Part shown: positions 22,345 through 35,466 of the stretch, one piece after another
Layout of the letters: the number at the start of each line of letters is the position of its first letter
How positions within the stretch are numbered: position 1 is the stretch's first letter
Assembly (NCBI GenBank): GCA_000729835.1
Contig: JFHB01000036.1
Coordinates: forward strand, 148,096-212,095
DNA length: 64,000 nucleotides
DNA from: Atkinsonella hypoxylon
Taxonomy: Eukaryota > Ascomycota > Sordariomycetes > Hypocreales > Clavicipitaceae
Direction: 5' to 3'
Translations under genes and position numbers: made by a program
Notes under the pieces: generated by a model
What the model was told of the DNA's origin: nothing
Database searches by the model: none
The model's input: the letters and a program-made list of their open reading frames with translations, nothing else

Positions 22345-24876
22345 GCCCAAGCCTGAGCAATTCGGCGACAGTCAGGGGCGCATATATGACTTTGACTTGC
22401 CCTAGCTGGCCCAGAGATGCGTTGCAACGTCTACCTAACGAGCGCCGCATTTTGTTACCATCGATGCAAGGAGAAAAGAAGCATATGCAAGGACTTTGTT
22501 TATCTTACACGGCCACTTCTTATCTGAGGGGTCCAGTGGTTGGCTTTGTAACCTGATGCACAATCGTGACAGGGGTTCGGAGCTTCACAGAAGATGTTCG
22601 TAATAGTGAAGTATGTCCGGTGCTAACGCGGCTGGTGTCTATTAGTGCTCGCTCACGCACCCGTGTACGAACTGTGCGCGACGCTTTCCACAGCCTGCTT
22701 GCGAGTATGGCGTTGCTAAGATCAAAAAGTGAGCGTCTCCTTCAGTATCCAGTCCTCCCATTAACCGTATAGAATCAAAGGACAATGTATTGTGCAAATT
22801 TGTACTTGCTAAACAATTCTGACGTGGGCTTTGATGATGCTAACAGTAAATCGCCACAATAGGCCCTCTCGGGGTTCGCCACCAGGTTCAAAAGATGGCC
22901 GGCCTCGATGTGCTAGCAGTGGGCTGTACTCTCATCTTGACCTGGACTCAATTCATGATGCCATCATCGACGTTGATGGCGGTTTCGACCAAGAAGCGGC
23001 CGTTGACAATGTTTTTGGAATACAAGGCCAGGTGCTGCCATTACCATATAGACTCGCGTATCGGAAGCAGCCTGTGTATTCTCTGAAGGATGAGTCTTGG
23101 GCTGGAGACCAGCCGTTTGTGATGAAATTTCGCGACAAGTCAGGGATTTTGAAAGATCGGGCTCTTGCTGAGCTTTTTCAGTTTATCTTGCAAACCCGCC
23201 TCAGAGTTACTAATCGCATTGTTCAAGACGAATGGGAAATCGATGGCAAGCAGTTGCTACGGGCCCTCCATACATGGAGTCAGCCTAGCCATAACATATC
23301 TTCATTGGAGGACCAGATGCAGCGCCTCCCTATGGAGCCAACAAAAATGAATAAGGAGCTCGTCCGGACTCGTAAGACATACTCGAATCTTTCAATGACG
23401 TGATTATGTTTCAGGCTAACCCCAACGAATTCAACAGACTTGCAACTCCTTAGTCGATTTAAGGCTTCCCTTGATGGCAGTCCGCGGCCGAACAATAGGT
23501 TCATGAAACACTGGATACCATTTTCCATACAAGATCGACTTCTTTTGCACGTCATGCTCTGTACCACTGCAAGTTTCTTGTATGAGACAGGTCGACTCCC
23601 AAAGAAGCTATTGTTCATCCATCGCGCCACTGTGACGAACATGTTGAATGAGTACATTGGCTCTCCTACACTGTGTATCAGCGACTCTGCAATACTTGCC
23701 GTCTATCAATTAATATTGACGTCGTGGTACTGGAGCAGTACGGAAGAGCTACATGCTCATATGGTGGGTTTTAAGAAGATGATTGAGCTTCGAGGTGGGT
23801 GTCAGAACCTCGGTATGGAAGGCTTCATGAGCAAGGTTGCTTTGATGTAAGTCGCAAAACTCAGCTCCAACTCCCCAAATGCCATTCCGCGCTTTCAGAA
23901 CAATGCTAACATGAAATGAAGAGATGACGCAGTTATTGCTTTATGTCATGAAACGGAGCCAGTCATGTTTGGCCGACCAGGGTTCGAGTTTGAGGATCCT
24001 TTCCGTGTACCCTTACAGATCTGCTTCAATTCCCCGCTGCTTTTTATTTGTCCGCCGTTTCTCATCCCATCTTCGTCGTTGAAACTACACAGAGCAACAT
24101 CCGAGGTTCTAGACAGTACAAGAACCCTTTTCCAAGCGGTTGTGGAATTGTCGCACGAGTATAGCGAATCACGGTGGCGCACTGTGAACGAACTGGCTGG
24201 GTCTTTGCTCTACTTCCTCAACCAAGTACACGAGCTAGTTCCGTTGGACTCTGAAGCTGGCTATGATGATTCTGCTGCTTCCACAGGGCAGAAACGTAAG
24301 TGGAAGGAAAGCGATGGGCCAACAACAAGCTCAAGGATGGTTCTAGATGATTCCATTAGCGAAAACTCTGTTGCTGACGAGACACCTGATTTGGTGTATG
24401 TTTGCGTTCGTCTAACGGCACTAATTTGGGCAAAGGCGATTCTCGAAAGGGTTCCGACCAGTTGTATTTGCACGGCAGCCGAGGCCACACGCATTTGGAG
24501 TTATGCCTGGGCGGCAGGTTTGGATCGCTGGTCGTCCCTGAGCGGCATTTACGCTTGGATGGGTATTGCGATTGCACCATCGTGCCACAACACTATACAT
24601 GCTAGAATGGTCAAGACGATGACTGTTACGAATTTCACGTACATGTGTACGGAGAACTGGCACGTCGCAGCGGATGTTGTTACAGTCGCGCTGAAAATCC
24701 AGGCATGGCTCCGTGCTGGCAAAGAATCCAAGCCGTACGGCAGCGTGAGCGCAGCCATTGGTGGCCAACAAGCAATCGAAGACTATGGGTTCTCATTCAA
24801 GGAGAACGTTATACATCTGCCAGATCACCGATATGAGAATCAGTCAGAGGATAGAGAGGCAGACGAGACTATTTGA
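22014..24876 (+). CDS. Zn(II)2Cys6 transcription factor with fungal-specific regulatory domain
   Basis: Five exons, 22014-22172, 22646-22728, 22863-23371, 23438-23846 and 23922-24876, give 704 aa with all phases consistent. The binuclear zinc cluster is split by a 473-nt intron. Exon 1 ends ACKECRRRKQK and exon 2 begins CSLTHPCTNCARRFPQPACE, which joined give the exact Cx2Cx6Cx5Cx2Cx8C pattern. The remainder has the helical character of the fungal transcription factor region, with blocks such as LLSRFKASLDG and DDAVIALCHETEPVMFGRP. It should bind DNA as a dimer in the nucleus. Targets cannot be inferred. No biosynthetic cluster flanks it, so a pathway-specific role is not suggested by context. 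The second intron (134 nt) has alternative acceptors upstream, but only the chosen one keeps the frame open. Confidence 0.88.
22307..22344. repeat. poly-A plus (TA)n microsatellite in intron 1 of the Zn2Cys6 gene
   Basis: About 23 A followed by seven TA units, inside the unusually long first intron. Length is likely unstable. Confidence 0.8.
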
Positions 24877-27800
24877 GTTGTATAATGTGACATGGTAATG
24901 TGGTGAAGCTTTATCGGTTTCAGGAGCTGGCTTCTGGGCGTTAAAGGCTTTGGGGATTTGGAGGCAAGTCGAGATGGGATGCGCATCGACATCTGGAGCT
25001 AAAAGGTGTTTGCGACTGGAATGGCGTGGACGGTGAATTTTTGCTTTATCATTTCTCTCTTTTCTTACCAAACTTGGACTGATTTGTGTCTTGAGATGAC
25101 ATGGATTTACCACAAGTACCCTTTAGGGATGACTTACATTTAAATCGCAAAGCGTCAAACATTTGTTGAAACCTTGTCGCAAAACTGACGAGCACGGAAG
25201 TTGAATGACACTCCAGCCGACTACCAATGATGTACCCTAAAGCTGCACCTGCGCAGTCGTGGCTACGCTGCTTCGTGGCTACGCTGCTTCGTGGCTACGC
25301 TGCTTCGTGGCAGTAGGCTCTCTTTTACGTAAGGCATTTAATAGACAGAGATGATCATTAGACTAGCTTTTGAGCAGGATAGACTCCGCTGTGAAAATAA
25401 TGGAAGATGCCGATACTTAACCCGTGAGCCGTCGCTACCCAAGCTAAAGGACTGACTAACAGAACAACCCATCCGGCCTTGCAAAGGAGGCGATAAGCGA
25501 TCTACAGCTAAATCTTGCTCCAGTTTAGCACGAATAAGAGACAACAGCGTCTGCATTAGGCTTAATTGAGGCGAAATCACCCTCGTTAGCGGCATTGCAG
25601 GTTGTTCATTAAGGCTAGCACCAGGCGGTGATTGTCTGAATGCAAAGTATCAACTGGCCGTGTGACAGGAGACCTGGGCGATGTCACGAACCCCATGCTA
25701 GAAAGCGTACCCTTGAGTCCTCTAATTCTTCCATCATGCAAGGGAGCCGTGAGCTTTGGACGGCCAGCAAAGAGGTTCATTCCTTCCTCTCGCTTATGCA
25801 AGCAGTCGGCCGTTTTAGATCCGCGTGACTGCAACGCGTTGTACTCACGCCACCCTTGAGGGCTGTTGCTCTCCCGGTTGGGAAAGGGAGGGCCGTTAAC
25901 TAGGTAAAAAACTTTTCTGAATCAAGCGTCCGAGACGTAGGGATGGCGAGTTCGCCGAATATATGACTCTTCAAGAATTCTTGTTTGGAACAACGGACCG
26001 GGATTCGAGGTGTAAGGAGGCGAGGGGAAAATATCGATGCTTCCTTGTATACCTATTGTATTCCTCGCAATCGCGGCTGGCATAACAGGTAGCATGGTTG
26101 ATTTGCTACGTAATCTCTGGAATGCCGTTTTTTTTTCCCTAAGAATAGATAATACGTACCTGATTATATAGAAGAAGCATTCCATGGTCGGGGTATGGGT
26201 AAGGCGTCCAAATCCCCTACGCGTAATCCTGTCTTTCCATATGGGGAAATTCGGAGAGCGGCGGTGAATGAGCATTATTGATCTTGCAACAACGCGGTGA
26301 TGCAGCGTCGCGCTGGAATGGCGATGAGACGCCAAGTCTTAAGTTATTACGGACACCTCGTTTCGCCATGTGCGTAGTTAGCGGATCCTTGGCTCCTACA
26401 AGAATGTCCGCATGGTTTTCGGGTCAAAGCCAAGGGCGGACAGATGCAAGTCAACCCATTGCCTGCTATTCTCTGCAGTAAGCAGCAGAAAAGGCGGTAA
26501 ATACAACGTTGTGATCGAGGTCCACGCATATATGGCCCACGCTATGTCTGAGAGTTGTTTGACATGGTGGTTGTCTTCGTCAAATGGATTTCGCCAGCAG
26601 GAACAACCAAGACCTTGCAGCTCAACGATGCTACGGACGGACGGGCAAGGCGACGTGCTTTGGGGCCGTTGGAATCCGAGGTCCGGGACAACAACATCTA
26701 CCTAAACTGTTGTGATGTGTCTTGGTCCAGATATAATGATACGTCGCTAGGAGCAGCGATAACCTTTGAATCATCCATCACTTTTGGGGAAAGAAAGGTG
26801 CAGAATCAACAAGATTCCCGTATCGAAAAAGAGCACTTTGGATTCAGTTGAGAAACGTACACTATCTCGGACTGTCGACACCACTGCGGAGACATGGAGA
26901 TGACAATGATGACGACAGCCCAGATCGCTGATTGGCAATCGGAAGACGCAGCCCGCAGCCTCGTCTATTGAATGGCGGTTGCACAGTTTAGCATTTAGTG
27001 CGTGCAGCTGGCCATGGCGACGGACGGGCTGGTCATTCATTACGTGGGAGCTCGAGCTATCTCGCATGTGACGGTGCAATAAATAGTTGGAACCAAAAGA
27101 TGTGGGAAGCAGAGATTGCACCGTACAAATTTCCCCAATGCCGACCTCTGCCAAACATGAGCGAACATGAGCGGTGCTTTAACTTTCACCGGATGATGCG
27201 GAATATCACCAAGCACGGGTATTTCTCATGTTGGGAAGGAGCAGCCGTATCTGTATCTGGCTTGGAGTTTCCACAGACCCGAAGAATGGAACAGCGCCAC
27301 ACCACACCATCATCCTGCACCATCAAACGGCAACTACGGAGAGTACCCAGAGGAATAGGCTCTACAAAGTACGCTACGGCAACGTGATGAAGGTCGTGGA
27401 GTCTGGACAGCATGAGGCATCCGAATAGACGAGACAGTGCCAGGTGCACATCAGCTGAGATGGTTCGGTCTTGGGTTGAATTGGGTGTCCGAGACTGATC
27501 GTCGCATCTCACTTTGCTGTGCAAGGGCCGCCCGGCATTTTACCCCGCTTGTGTCGACGCCTTTCTTTCTGCCTTGCCGCGAATGGCCATTCGACTTCTC
27601 CCCTTGCGAAAGGCAGAAGAAGCCCGAGAACGTTACGTGATTTCCATTCGTCGAAACAACACAAATCAGGCAATATTTTTACGAGGAAAGACACGATTGT
27701 GATGCCATTCACAACCGGCGATATTCTCTATCGGATCTTGTCCATGTCCGTGTCTTTGTTTTCTTCCCTTCCTCCCCTTGTTATTTCTTTTTCCCCTTCT

Positions 27801-28585
27801 CCTCCTCGCCTCAACGCCTCGCGTTCTCACCTACCCAATTACTCCTTTGAAGTGTAAGACATGTCCCCCCCCCCCCCCTCATGGCATGCGCTCGCAAATG
27901 ATCTTTTGCTAAAAGGCCAATCATCAGACAGCAGCTCAAACCACCTTGCCCCTTCTGGTCATACTCAGCGCCATCTTATCGCATGCCTTACATAAGATGG
28001 CGAGGAGGCAATGTAGGTGATGGCCGGGTCACCTGTGAGATACCCTGATTAGGCTTAGCCAAAGGACCCAAATCTTCCCGTTCACTGTTCCAACGGAGAT
28101 AAAATTATTTTTAAAAACATTAATGGCTCTGAATCTCGCAAGGCTAATCCTAATTAGGGTGTCTCATTACTAGACGTTTAGCCCCAGAGTTGTTCCATCA
28201 CCACCTCCACCAGTTGACGGCCGCCACTAATTTCAATTCCGAAAGCTTCGCTCTGCTCCAGCGGTCAATCACTTTCCCTTTTGCTCTGTTTCTTGCCATG
28301 ACTAGCCTAATCCGCCCATTTCGCGGCCACTTAACCTTTGGCTATCCCGGCCACGACAGTTGATGGGCGACATGACCCGTTAGCTCGTCTCCCTCGCTTC
28401 TTTGTATGACGACGAGCCTTTCTCTTCATTCACACACCTTTCGCTGGACGCCTTTCTTCAAGAGAGATTTTTTTATTTTCCCCTCGTGCTTTCTCTGCCT
28501 GCTGGTACCCGCCCGTTAAGCATGGGTTCTTTGGCTTTGAGATTAACGCCTTGATTGATCTTACTTCGGCATCACATTCGCCGTC
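24877..28585. other. 3.7-kb intergenic region
   Basis: No supported gene. A 16-bp tandem repeat lies at 25259-25311. A C11 homopolymer lies near 27867. The final kilobase before the seven-TM gene is pyrimidine-rich, consistent with a long promoter and leader. Confidence 0.4.
25259..25311. repeat. 16-bp tandem repeat, 3.3 copies
   Basis: Exact consecutive copies of gtggctacgctgcttc, ending in a partial unit. It is a small minisatellite 380 bp downstream of the Zn2Cys6 gene. Confidence 0.85.
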
Positions 28586-30211
28586 ATGGTGAATACTGCC
28601 TCAGCGTGGACTATTGTCCATGCAGCAGTCACTGGCTTTGCGGGATTACCTATTCTCATGGCCGGTATACTAACATTAGTCCTGGCAAGACATCAAGGTG
28701 ATCCGGCACGCAAGGCTTTCACATGGCTCAAGGGTTGCCATCCGCTGCTCTTGGTGTAAGTAGATGAAGACGCGCTCCATCCATCGCCCTAATTTAATTG
28801 GCAAACATACATAAGCACCAGCCTTAAAATGTTGCCAATATGCCCAGATTGACGCTTGCTTGCCATGCTCTAACGTAAACAGCTCAATCTCATGTATCAT
28901 AGCCGCCGACATTCTCAACGTAATTTTATTTTCATGGCAAAATGATGCGGGCTATTATGACACCGTCAACCACACACACGATGAAATCAGTAGCGTCATT
29001 CGTTCAGAACGATACCTCAGCTTTACTGGCAATCTTTCCGAGCACCTAGTGGATATCTTATTTGTCATCATCCTCATCGAACTCGGCAACGGTCTCATGT
29101 ACTCACTGGATCGTCAATCATCGTCCTACCAACTGAAGCTACGATATACAGCATACTTCACCATGGTTTGTCTTGTTTCTTTCGCGTGCGCCTATTTCGG
29201 ACAGCCTGCAGCGGCTTGGGTAGCGTATTGGAGCGGATCAGAAAGCAATTCGAGCTATGCACAGCTCACTCAGTCATTAAAGATTGTGGGCAAGTTAGGG
29301 GCGTCGTTTTATATCCCCTCGTGGATCGTCTCCATCGGCCAGGTCGTTTACGCATCGTTCGTCATGTACAAACACAAGACCGGTGTGCTGACTCGACACG
29401 TAAGTCTACTGGTTGTTGCATCTGCATCGAGCCATTTCTCTCCGCTCTCTCCGCTCTCTTGGTCTTGAAGCGCACAGCTGACAGGGCGAATTGGAAGGTT
29501 GCTATTCTTTATCTCACCATAACTATTCTCGATTTCATACGATGGACGTTTTTCGTCGTATTATATGCTCAGTGGATACTTCCCGCCTCGGATAACCCTT
29601 GGTGGTGGAATTTGGTCGACGGTCTTGGAAACACCTGGATTCGATTCGTAGAGCTGATCTTGCTGTTGGTCATCGGCATGCGGAGGAAGAAGGGAATATG
29701 GACCACCCACCAATCGTGGATGATGTCGACCGTATCAACAATGGCATCAGAAATGGCGTCTACCCATACGACCGGGCCATCTCCCGTCATGGCGCCTGGT
29801 ACGGTATACCAACAGTCCCTATGGCCGCGAAAGGAATACGCTAGCCAGCCGCCCATGCAGCCGACCTGGTATGTGCCGCGTCAAGCGCCAGCATGGCAGC
29901 ATCACGAGCTGGCAGCTACTACACAACCTGCGATCATGACTCCGCGGGAGCTCGACCCCATGCAATACCAATATGTCCCTCACCCATTGCTAGGGCCTGG
30001 ATACCTGGTGTTGCAGTCACAAGTTCAAATCCAGCATCTCCAGCAGTTACAACAGCAACAGCAGCAGCAACAGCAGCAGCAGCAACAGCAACAGTCACAG
30101 GAACAAACTTTACAACCACAACACCATCTACAGCATCAACGGTCATTTCATTCACAACACCCACTTCAGCATCAGCAATCGTTTCAATTTCAGCAACACC
30201 ACACACAATAA
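28586..30211 (+). CDS. seven-transmembrane protein with Gln-rich C-terminal tail
   Basis: Three exons, 28586-28755, 28883-29399 and 29471-30211, give 475 aa. Seven hydrophobic segments are visible: after the extracellular start (WTIVHAAVTGFAGLPILM), then SISCIIAADILNVILFSW, LVDILFVIILIELGNGLMY, YFTMVCLVSFACAYFG, FYIPSWIVSIGQVVYASF, ILYLTITILDFIRWTFFVV and RFVELILLLVIGM. The tail of ~190 residues contains an uninterrupted Gln tract at about 30052-30095 and further Gln/His-rich sequence. The layout is that of a GPCR-like fungal membrane protein, but I cannot place it in a named receptor class. It converges on the CRL GPCR gene 1.5 kb away. The intron 2 acceptor (TTGAAG) was chosen on frame; no clear branch site is seen, so that junction is less certain. 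Confidence 0.75.
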
Positions 30212-31726
30212 GGGTAACATAGACGGTGGGCAGTAAATTTTTTTTTTTTTTTTGGGAAAAACCTTGGGACTGGAGCACGGCGCAATGGCAATTGACGTGA
30301 ATTGAACTCGTCAAGGGACTTGAAATGATGACTTTTACACGAGATATCCAATTTTATACGGCGTACAATGCTTTTTATGAATACCAGCAATTTCTGGGTC
30401 ACATCATATATCCATTCTAGAACAGGAAAGAGCGTTTTGTAAAGCTAGTCTGTGTAAGAACTTGGAATACTGCTCTTCTTTTTTTCCTTTTGGAAGGATA
30501 GCACCTCGTGTCATTATTGGCTTCCCTTGCCTTTGCTTGTGCGGCAGATCTGCGTACATAGTACCACCCCTCCTAGTACACAGTACAAGCGCTCTGGCTT
30601 GATAGCCCTTGTAGTGAACTATTCGCGATCGATATGGAGTTAGCCCGGGGTGCTCGGGAAGATAGTCGTGCGGTCTCCCAATTTTCCAACGCGATTGGCA
30701 CTGTCATGCCACGCTGGCTGTCCATGGACTAAAAAACCCCTTCTATCACCGTTTCATCTCTAGAGAAGGCTTTCAGAAGCCCTCAATATGGCACTAGCAC
30801 CTGGAATATACCATCGGCAGGGCACCTTTGTTCGCGACGCCGGGAGGTATATAGATATGTATCGGAAGATGGCGTTCAATGCCGCCCGACTGCAGAATTC
30901 CGTGCCCTGGTTGGTACGCTTGAGTTGGTAGCCATCGAGTTGTCTGCCAATCTCTCATCGGTGCGAGAACATCGCCATCGTGCCAGCTCCTCTGGGACCC
31001 AATTCGCTTGACTTGTCGTTGGGAACTCGAGGTTCCCTGGACAGCCTTGCAAATCGGCATGCAGAGCACGATTGTCTTTTTAGTTCAATTGTCACTCATG
31101 GGCCATCAAGCTAGTAATCGCCGGTCCAAACCTCGTTAGCATGATGAGTCTGGCTTTTCGTGGGTCTTGGGCAAGGTCAATCAATGCATCTACTCCCGGC
31201 GACGACGGAGTGGAAAAGGGATTGGGGGTGTAACAAGCCGTGTGGCAGTTGGAGGTACTGTGCGTGCCTCTGCTTTCAATCCTTCTGCTCTCATCACATA
31301 TATTCATCCTTTTAAATAAAATGTCGTGTACAAATTATGTTACCTCGATTTCGCAGAAGGCCGAATGGTGCCACCCGACTCCATGGCCACTCAGACACGC
31401 CTAAAATAGTGACTCGGTTTCTCAGCAGTCTTCTCTCCTTCATCGGCAAGTCCTCTCTCAATACCGTGCGTCAGGTTCAGAAAGTAGTATATCAATACAT
31501 CAAAAAGGGTCATCAGAAGTACTAGCTGTGTGGATAGCATTGTTGCAGCCCTGGACAGGTGCGGCCATGTAGCTGTCAGCAGTGGTAGCTTCCGTCTCTT
31601 GAATGTGATCCACATTGAGTTAGTCTTGTCGTACTCTCTGATGCCGAAGTCCGCGAAGTGCCAGTCAGTGACCAAGATTGCTTGTGACGATACCGCGTTT
31701 CCTCCGTGATCCTGCTATTACCCCGT
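30212..31726. other. 1.5-kb region between convergent seven-TM genes
   Basis: It holds the two 3' flanks. A T15 tract is at about 30239-30253. Open stretches on the minus strand (about 30794-31069) carry no recognisable domain. Confidence 0.35.
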
Positions 31727-33081
31727 TTACTCATGACCAGGGAAATTTGGTTTCATCATCTTTCTCAAGCTGGTTATCAGCCCTCTACATGCTGTCGAGG
31801 ACGTAGTAGCGTATATAATAGCATTCCAGAAGCCTTGGAGAGGAATCACGAATGCGCTCATGAATCCCAACGGTATTGAGGTTTGCTGGTTATGAAGGTG
31901 CGAATATACGCGGTTCGCGCTGGAGGGAATCCATGTGATCAGTAAAGCTGTGAAGAAGAGGACGGCACACTTTGTGTATGACCAAGCTGCATTGTTTAGC
32001 TCGTGGCGCCGCCCACTGGTCTTGTTGGCCGGTCTATGAGATGGCGCTTGTGCTGACATCGGTTGCTGCGCTGCGTGGGCTTGAATCGGCGGCAACATGT
32101 CGTATTGCTTGTAGGAGTCGGCGGAGATATGGACTGAGTAAGCTGCATCCGGGACACTTGGTCCTGATTCACGACTCTTGGATGAGTCTCTTCTTTGTAC
32201 GCGTATAGTCTGGAAAGCTTCATCTTCCACTGCCTCCCTGGTCACTGTCACCTCAGTGGTCTTTACCGGATTGACGGTTTTGTGATCCGTGGACAAGTGC
32301 GATAGCGGGACCGAATCCGAATTTTGAATGCCCTGTAACTGTCTGTGATTCTGGTAGATGGTGCGACCTGCCTTAATGTAGATGAATGTCGTGATAGCGA
32401 TGGCGACCCTACGTCTCATTATCTCAGTGACTTCGTCTTCCCGCAGAAATGGTTTCATCTCGGCACTTACCAAGCAGGCCCATAGAAAACAGTGATTCGC
32501 AAGGTCTCCCATTCACTATTGACCCAACACCATAGAACTGCGTTTCCATACACATGAATGCCGTCACTGTTTTTGATGAAGAGGAACGCAAATGCCGGTA
32601 TTGCAGGTACTCCGTAGCAGGCAATCAAGTAGGGAACCTCCATTCTTCTCAAATTTACCACGTCAAATTTGTGGTAGAATGTCAAATAAACATTGACAGC
32701 CATGGCTAGAGCCCAGAAAGCATCTGCAGGTACAAACCTGGTTAATCGCAGAGCATGGCTCGTCAGCAGAAGGCCTGTCCAGATACAAGGCCACTTTAGG
32801 CCGGCCATGAAGTTTTCGACTTACAGCTGTAATATAAATGCCTGGAATTGACAGCCAAAGGACGTCAAGTCGTCCAAGTATGATCGGGACATGATGGTTC
32901 CGACGCTGCATAGCACGTTTCCAAAGGAGGCATAGAACACCAGCCGGTTGATGGGCTTATGGAAGGCTTGTGAAGAACAAAATGTAATGATAATGAAAAG
33001 ACTTCCCAAAAGTGAGATTATGGAGCAAGTACGCTCTATAATGACAAGATGGTTAAGTTCATCGGGGCTGAAAACCCCCAT
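31727..33081 (-). CDS. cAMP-receptor-like (CRL) family G protein-coupled receptor
   Basis: Three exons, 33081-32825, 32737-32471 and 32408-31727, give 401 aa; introns are 87 and 61 nt with GTAAGT donors. The sequence follows the fungal CRL class closely. Examples are SLLGSLFIIITF, FHKPINRLVFYASFGN, SFGCQFQAFILQLF joined across the first intron to PADAFWALAMAVNVYLTFY, then RRMEVPYLIACYGVPAIPAF and GNAVLWCWV. Seven membrane segments fit, with a long third cytoplasmic loop between segments 5 and 6 (about residues 200-300) and the last two in LFFTALLITWIPSSANRVY and GFMSAFVIPLQGFWNAIIY. In other ascomycetes these receptors act at the plasma membrane through heterotrimeric G proteins in nutrient sensing, development or mycoparasitism. 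The ligand here is unknown. ATG 33081 opens the conserved N-terminus. Confidence 0.9.
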
Positions 33082-35466
33082 GATGTAATTTTAGCCTCGC
33101 TCAGCGTGGCTTCATAAGTTTGTATCGAGGAACAGCTCGGTAGCGATGCCAGAACGAATGCTCTGTTGATCAATATCAGCGTTCTTGCTGGATGGCTCTT
33201 TGCGACAAAATGAAGTGAACCGAGGTGCGAGGAGACCAGAATCGTTCGATATTACGAGGCCAGGAGTAGTCAAGCATGTAGAGGCTGGTAAAGTGATTAG
33301 GTCGGTGAGAACGTCGTCGAGTGAGCGAGGGAGAAGAAAAAAGGCCGTTAGAATGAGATCAGGCAAGTTTGCGGTCTCAGTGCCCGAATACCGACGGTCA
33401 GTCATGATGGCGGACTCTTTTGAGAACTGTAGAGCACATTTGGCTCATAGGATGTCGCAGGCAGCTGGGGCCGTTAGACTTGTTCTGATACACCTCCGGC
33501 ACGACCACAGCCGGAGACTTGAGATCTGCATAGAGGGTGGCGTTATAGCCCATGGAGTGAGCAAGTATGCATAGAATGCAGGTGAGCTGCGTCAAGCTAT
33601 TCCTGCTAGAAGTTGCTGAAATGTGGCTGTAACAAACTGTGAACAAGCTCAAGTCTGGAACAAAACAACGGGCATAACATATATTGTGAGCAGTTTCATT
33701 TTCCTCGCTCGTTTAATTCATGGTATTGCAGCCGCCGCCTGCAGTCGATGGTTCGACCTACAGCCCGTTTGGATTTGCCGCATCGCACTTCATACTATGT
33801 GAAAATGGCGTGGTCGCCGACTTTCGACAAATAGTAATGCGACTGAAATGTGAATCCATCATTTGCCTGCTTGATGTAAATGTCTGACTCAGGGTGAGGT
33901 GGACAGAGCCAAACCAAAAGGATGGTGTTAAGGAGAACATAGCTGGGGATTTTATGAGTGTGCGTCCGATTTCAAGAGGGACGTTCGAGAACCCCTTGCG
34001 ACGTGCTGAGACAGGCAAGGTGGGTGACCTTGGAGGTGAGGTGAAGATGGGGACGGGGGGACTAGTTAACTAGTTAACCACTCCTGTGTCAGCCTGTCAG
34101 CCACATTGACCCAGCCTGATCTGAGTCACCTGACCAGAGTGCTGTGGGTCCTCTGTGAGTCCTGGGACTTGGGTCAACTACCGACAAGCCAATCAGGGTG
34201 CGCGCTGCTTCCTATTCCTATTCCGTATTCCGTACAGCACTAGTACTTCCCGCATGGCTTCCGTACTCTCACCAAAGATTTATTGAGTTGTCTGTCAAAG
34301 GTATTTCCAAATTCGACCTAGTAATCTCAGTGAATCTAGTTACTGTGACCATCTACATTCTAGGTTGTGAATCCAGTAAATCTCAAATAAAGTAGACCAA
34401 CTAGAGAAGCATTACGCAAGAGGCCCACATCCTCACATCCCCTGAAAAACCAGTTTACAAATTCTGCTTTACAGGGAAGTTTAACCAATCAAACATTATT
34501 ACAGAGTTATCTAAGACATTATAGGACTCCAGCCAATTATATATATAAAAAAAAAAACCAATCCAGACTAAAAAGCCTCCAAGCTTACATTATCTAATTT
34601 CATCAGTAATAGCTCCAGCCCAATTTGTCGCAACATCAGTTAATAATTTCGGCTATCGTGATAAACGTCCATTCTATTCCGTACCCTGTCATGCGTTTCT
34701 TGAATCATACAGGGGTGAGAGAGTGCCTAAGCACGCAGCAACGTATTTTTGAATACGCAGCAGCAACTAGGCCTAAAACGGAAGTGGTACCTCCGCATAC
34801 TAATTGTCCTTGCAGCTAATCATATAAAACCAGGCTAAAATAAAGTTCTCGAAGCCACGTCACTTTAATTCTGTTCTTAAATGGTACAGCCGAGTCTCCC
34901 GGCGTGACAAGCATCGATTTTGGACATAAGCCTCAGCCATGCTATCAAGAGCCGTGAAATTACGTAAATATTGATTTTCTTGCGAGCTCATTGCCCAGGG
35001 ACTAACTATGACAGGATAATGATGGCCTGCGCTATATGCAGCTATTGGATCAAAGGTCCTGCGTTTGTGGATAATTTTCCACGGTCGACTTGATGGCATT
35101 GGCTGCTCTTCTACGGAGTATGGTCGCTTGGATTCAAGGTGAATGAATCCCTTGCCTGTGGCCCAAGGCTCTCATTGTGCTCTGACTCTGCTTGGATTCT
35201 GCTCTGACCCTCTGGGAGCAATCTCGCTTAGACCTTCCTGCAACAGCCTCGGAAGGCCGGAAGGCCTCTCCAAGAAGTCTCGACATGGCTCATCTCATTC
35301 TCGCACGCCAGAAACACCCTACAACTCCCTCAATGGCAGACCTCTCCTCTCGATGCAACTCTGTCAGATATAAAAATCAAGTAATGGCACTCTCAGCTTA
35401 CCCAACTTACCTCCTCACTCTCAACCAAAGAACCTCGGGAGCTCGTACCCTTCGTTTCAGCCCAAG
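33082..35466. other. 2.4-kb intergenic region
   Basis: The left end is the CRL receptor promoter. An AT-rich, possibly repeat-derived stretch lies at about 34360-34620, and a palindromic element built from actagttaactagttaac lies at 34060-34078. No gene is supported. The right end contains the promoter of the small secreted protein gene. Confidence 0.35.
35369..35376 (+). promoter_or_regulatory. putative TATA box of the small secreted protein gene
   Basis: TATAAAAA lies 98 bp upstream of the ATG at 35467, a plausible distance for a fungal core promoter with a short leader. It is a match by sequence only. Confidence 0.4.

Noticed and set aside
29934..30314. Minus-strand frame opposite the Gln-rich tail, hydrophobic Ala/Val-rich
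   Set aside because: It is the antisense of CAG/CAA repeats, which always yields such a composition.
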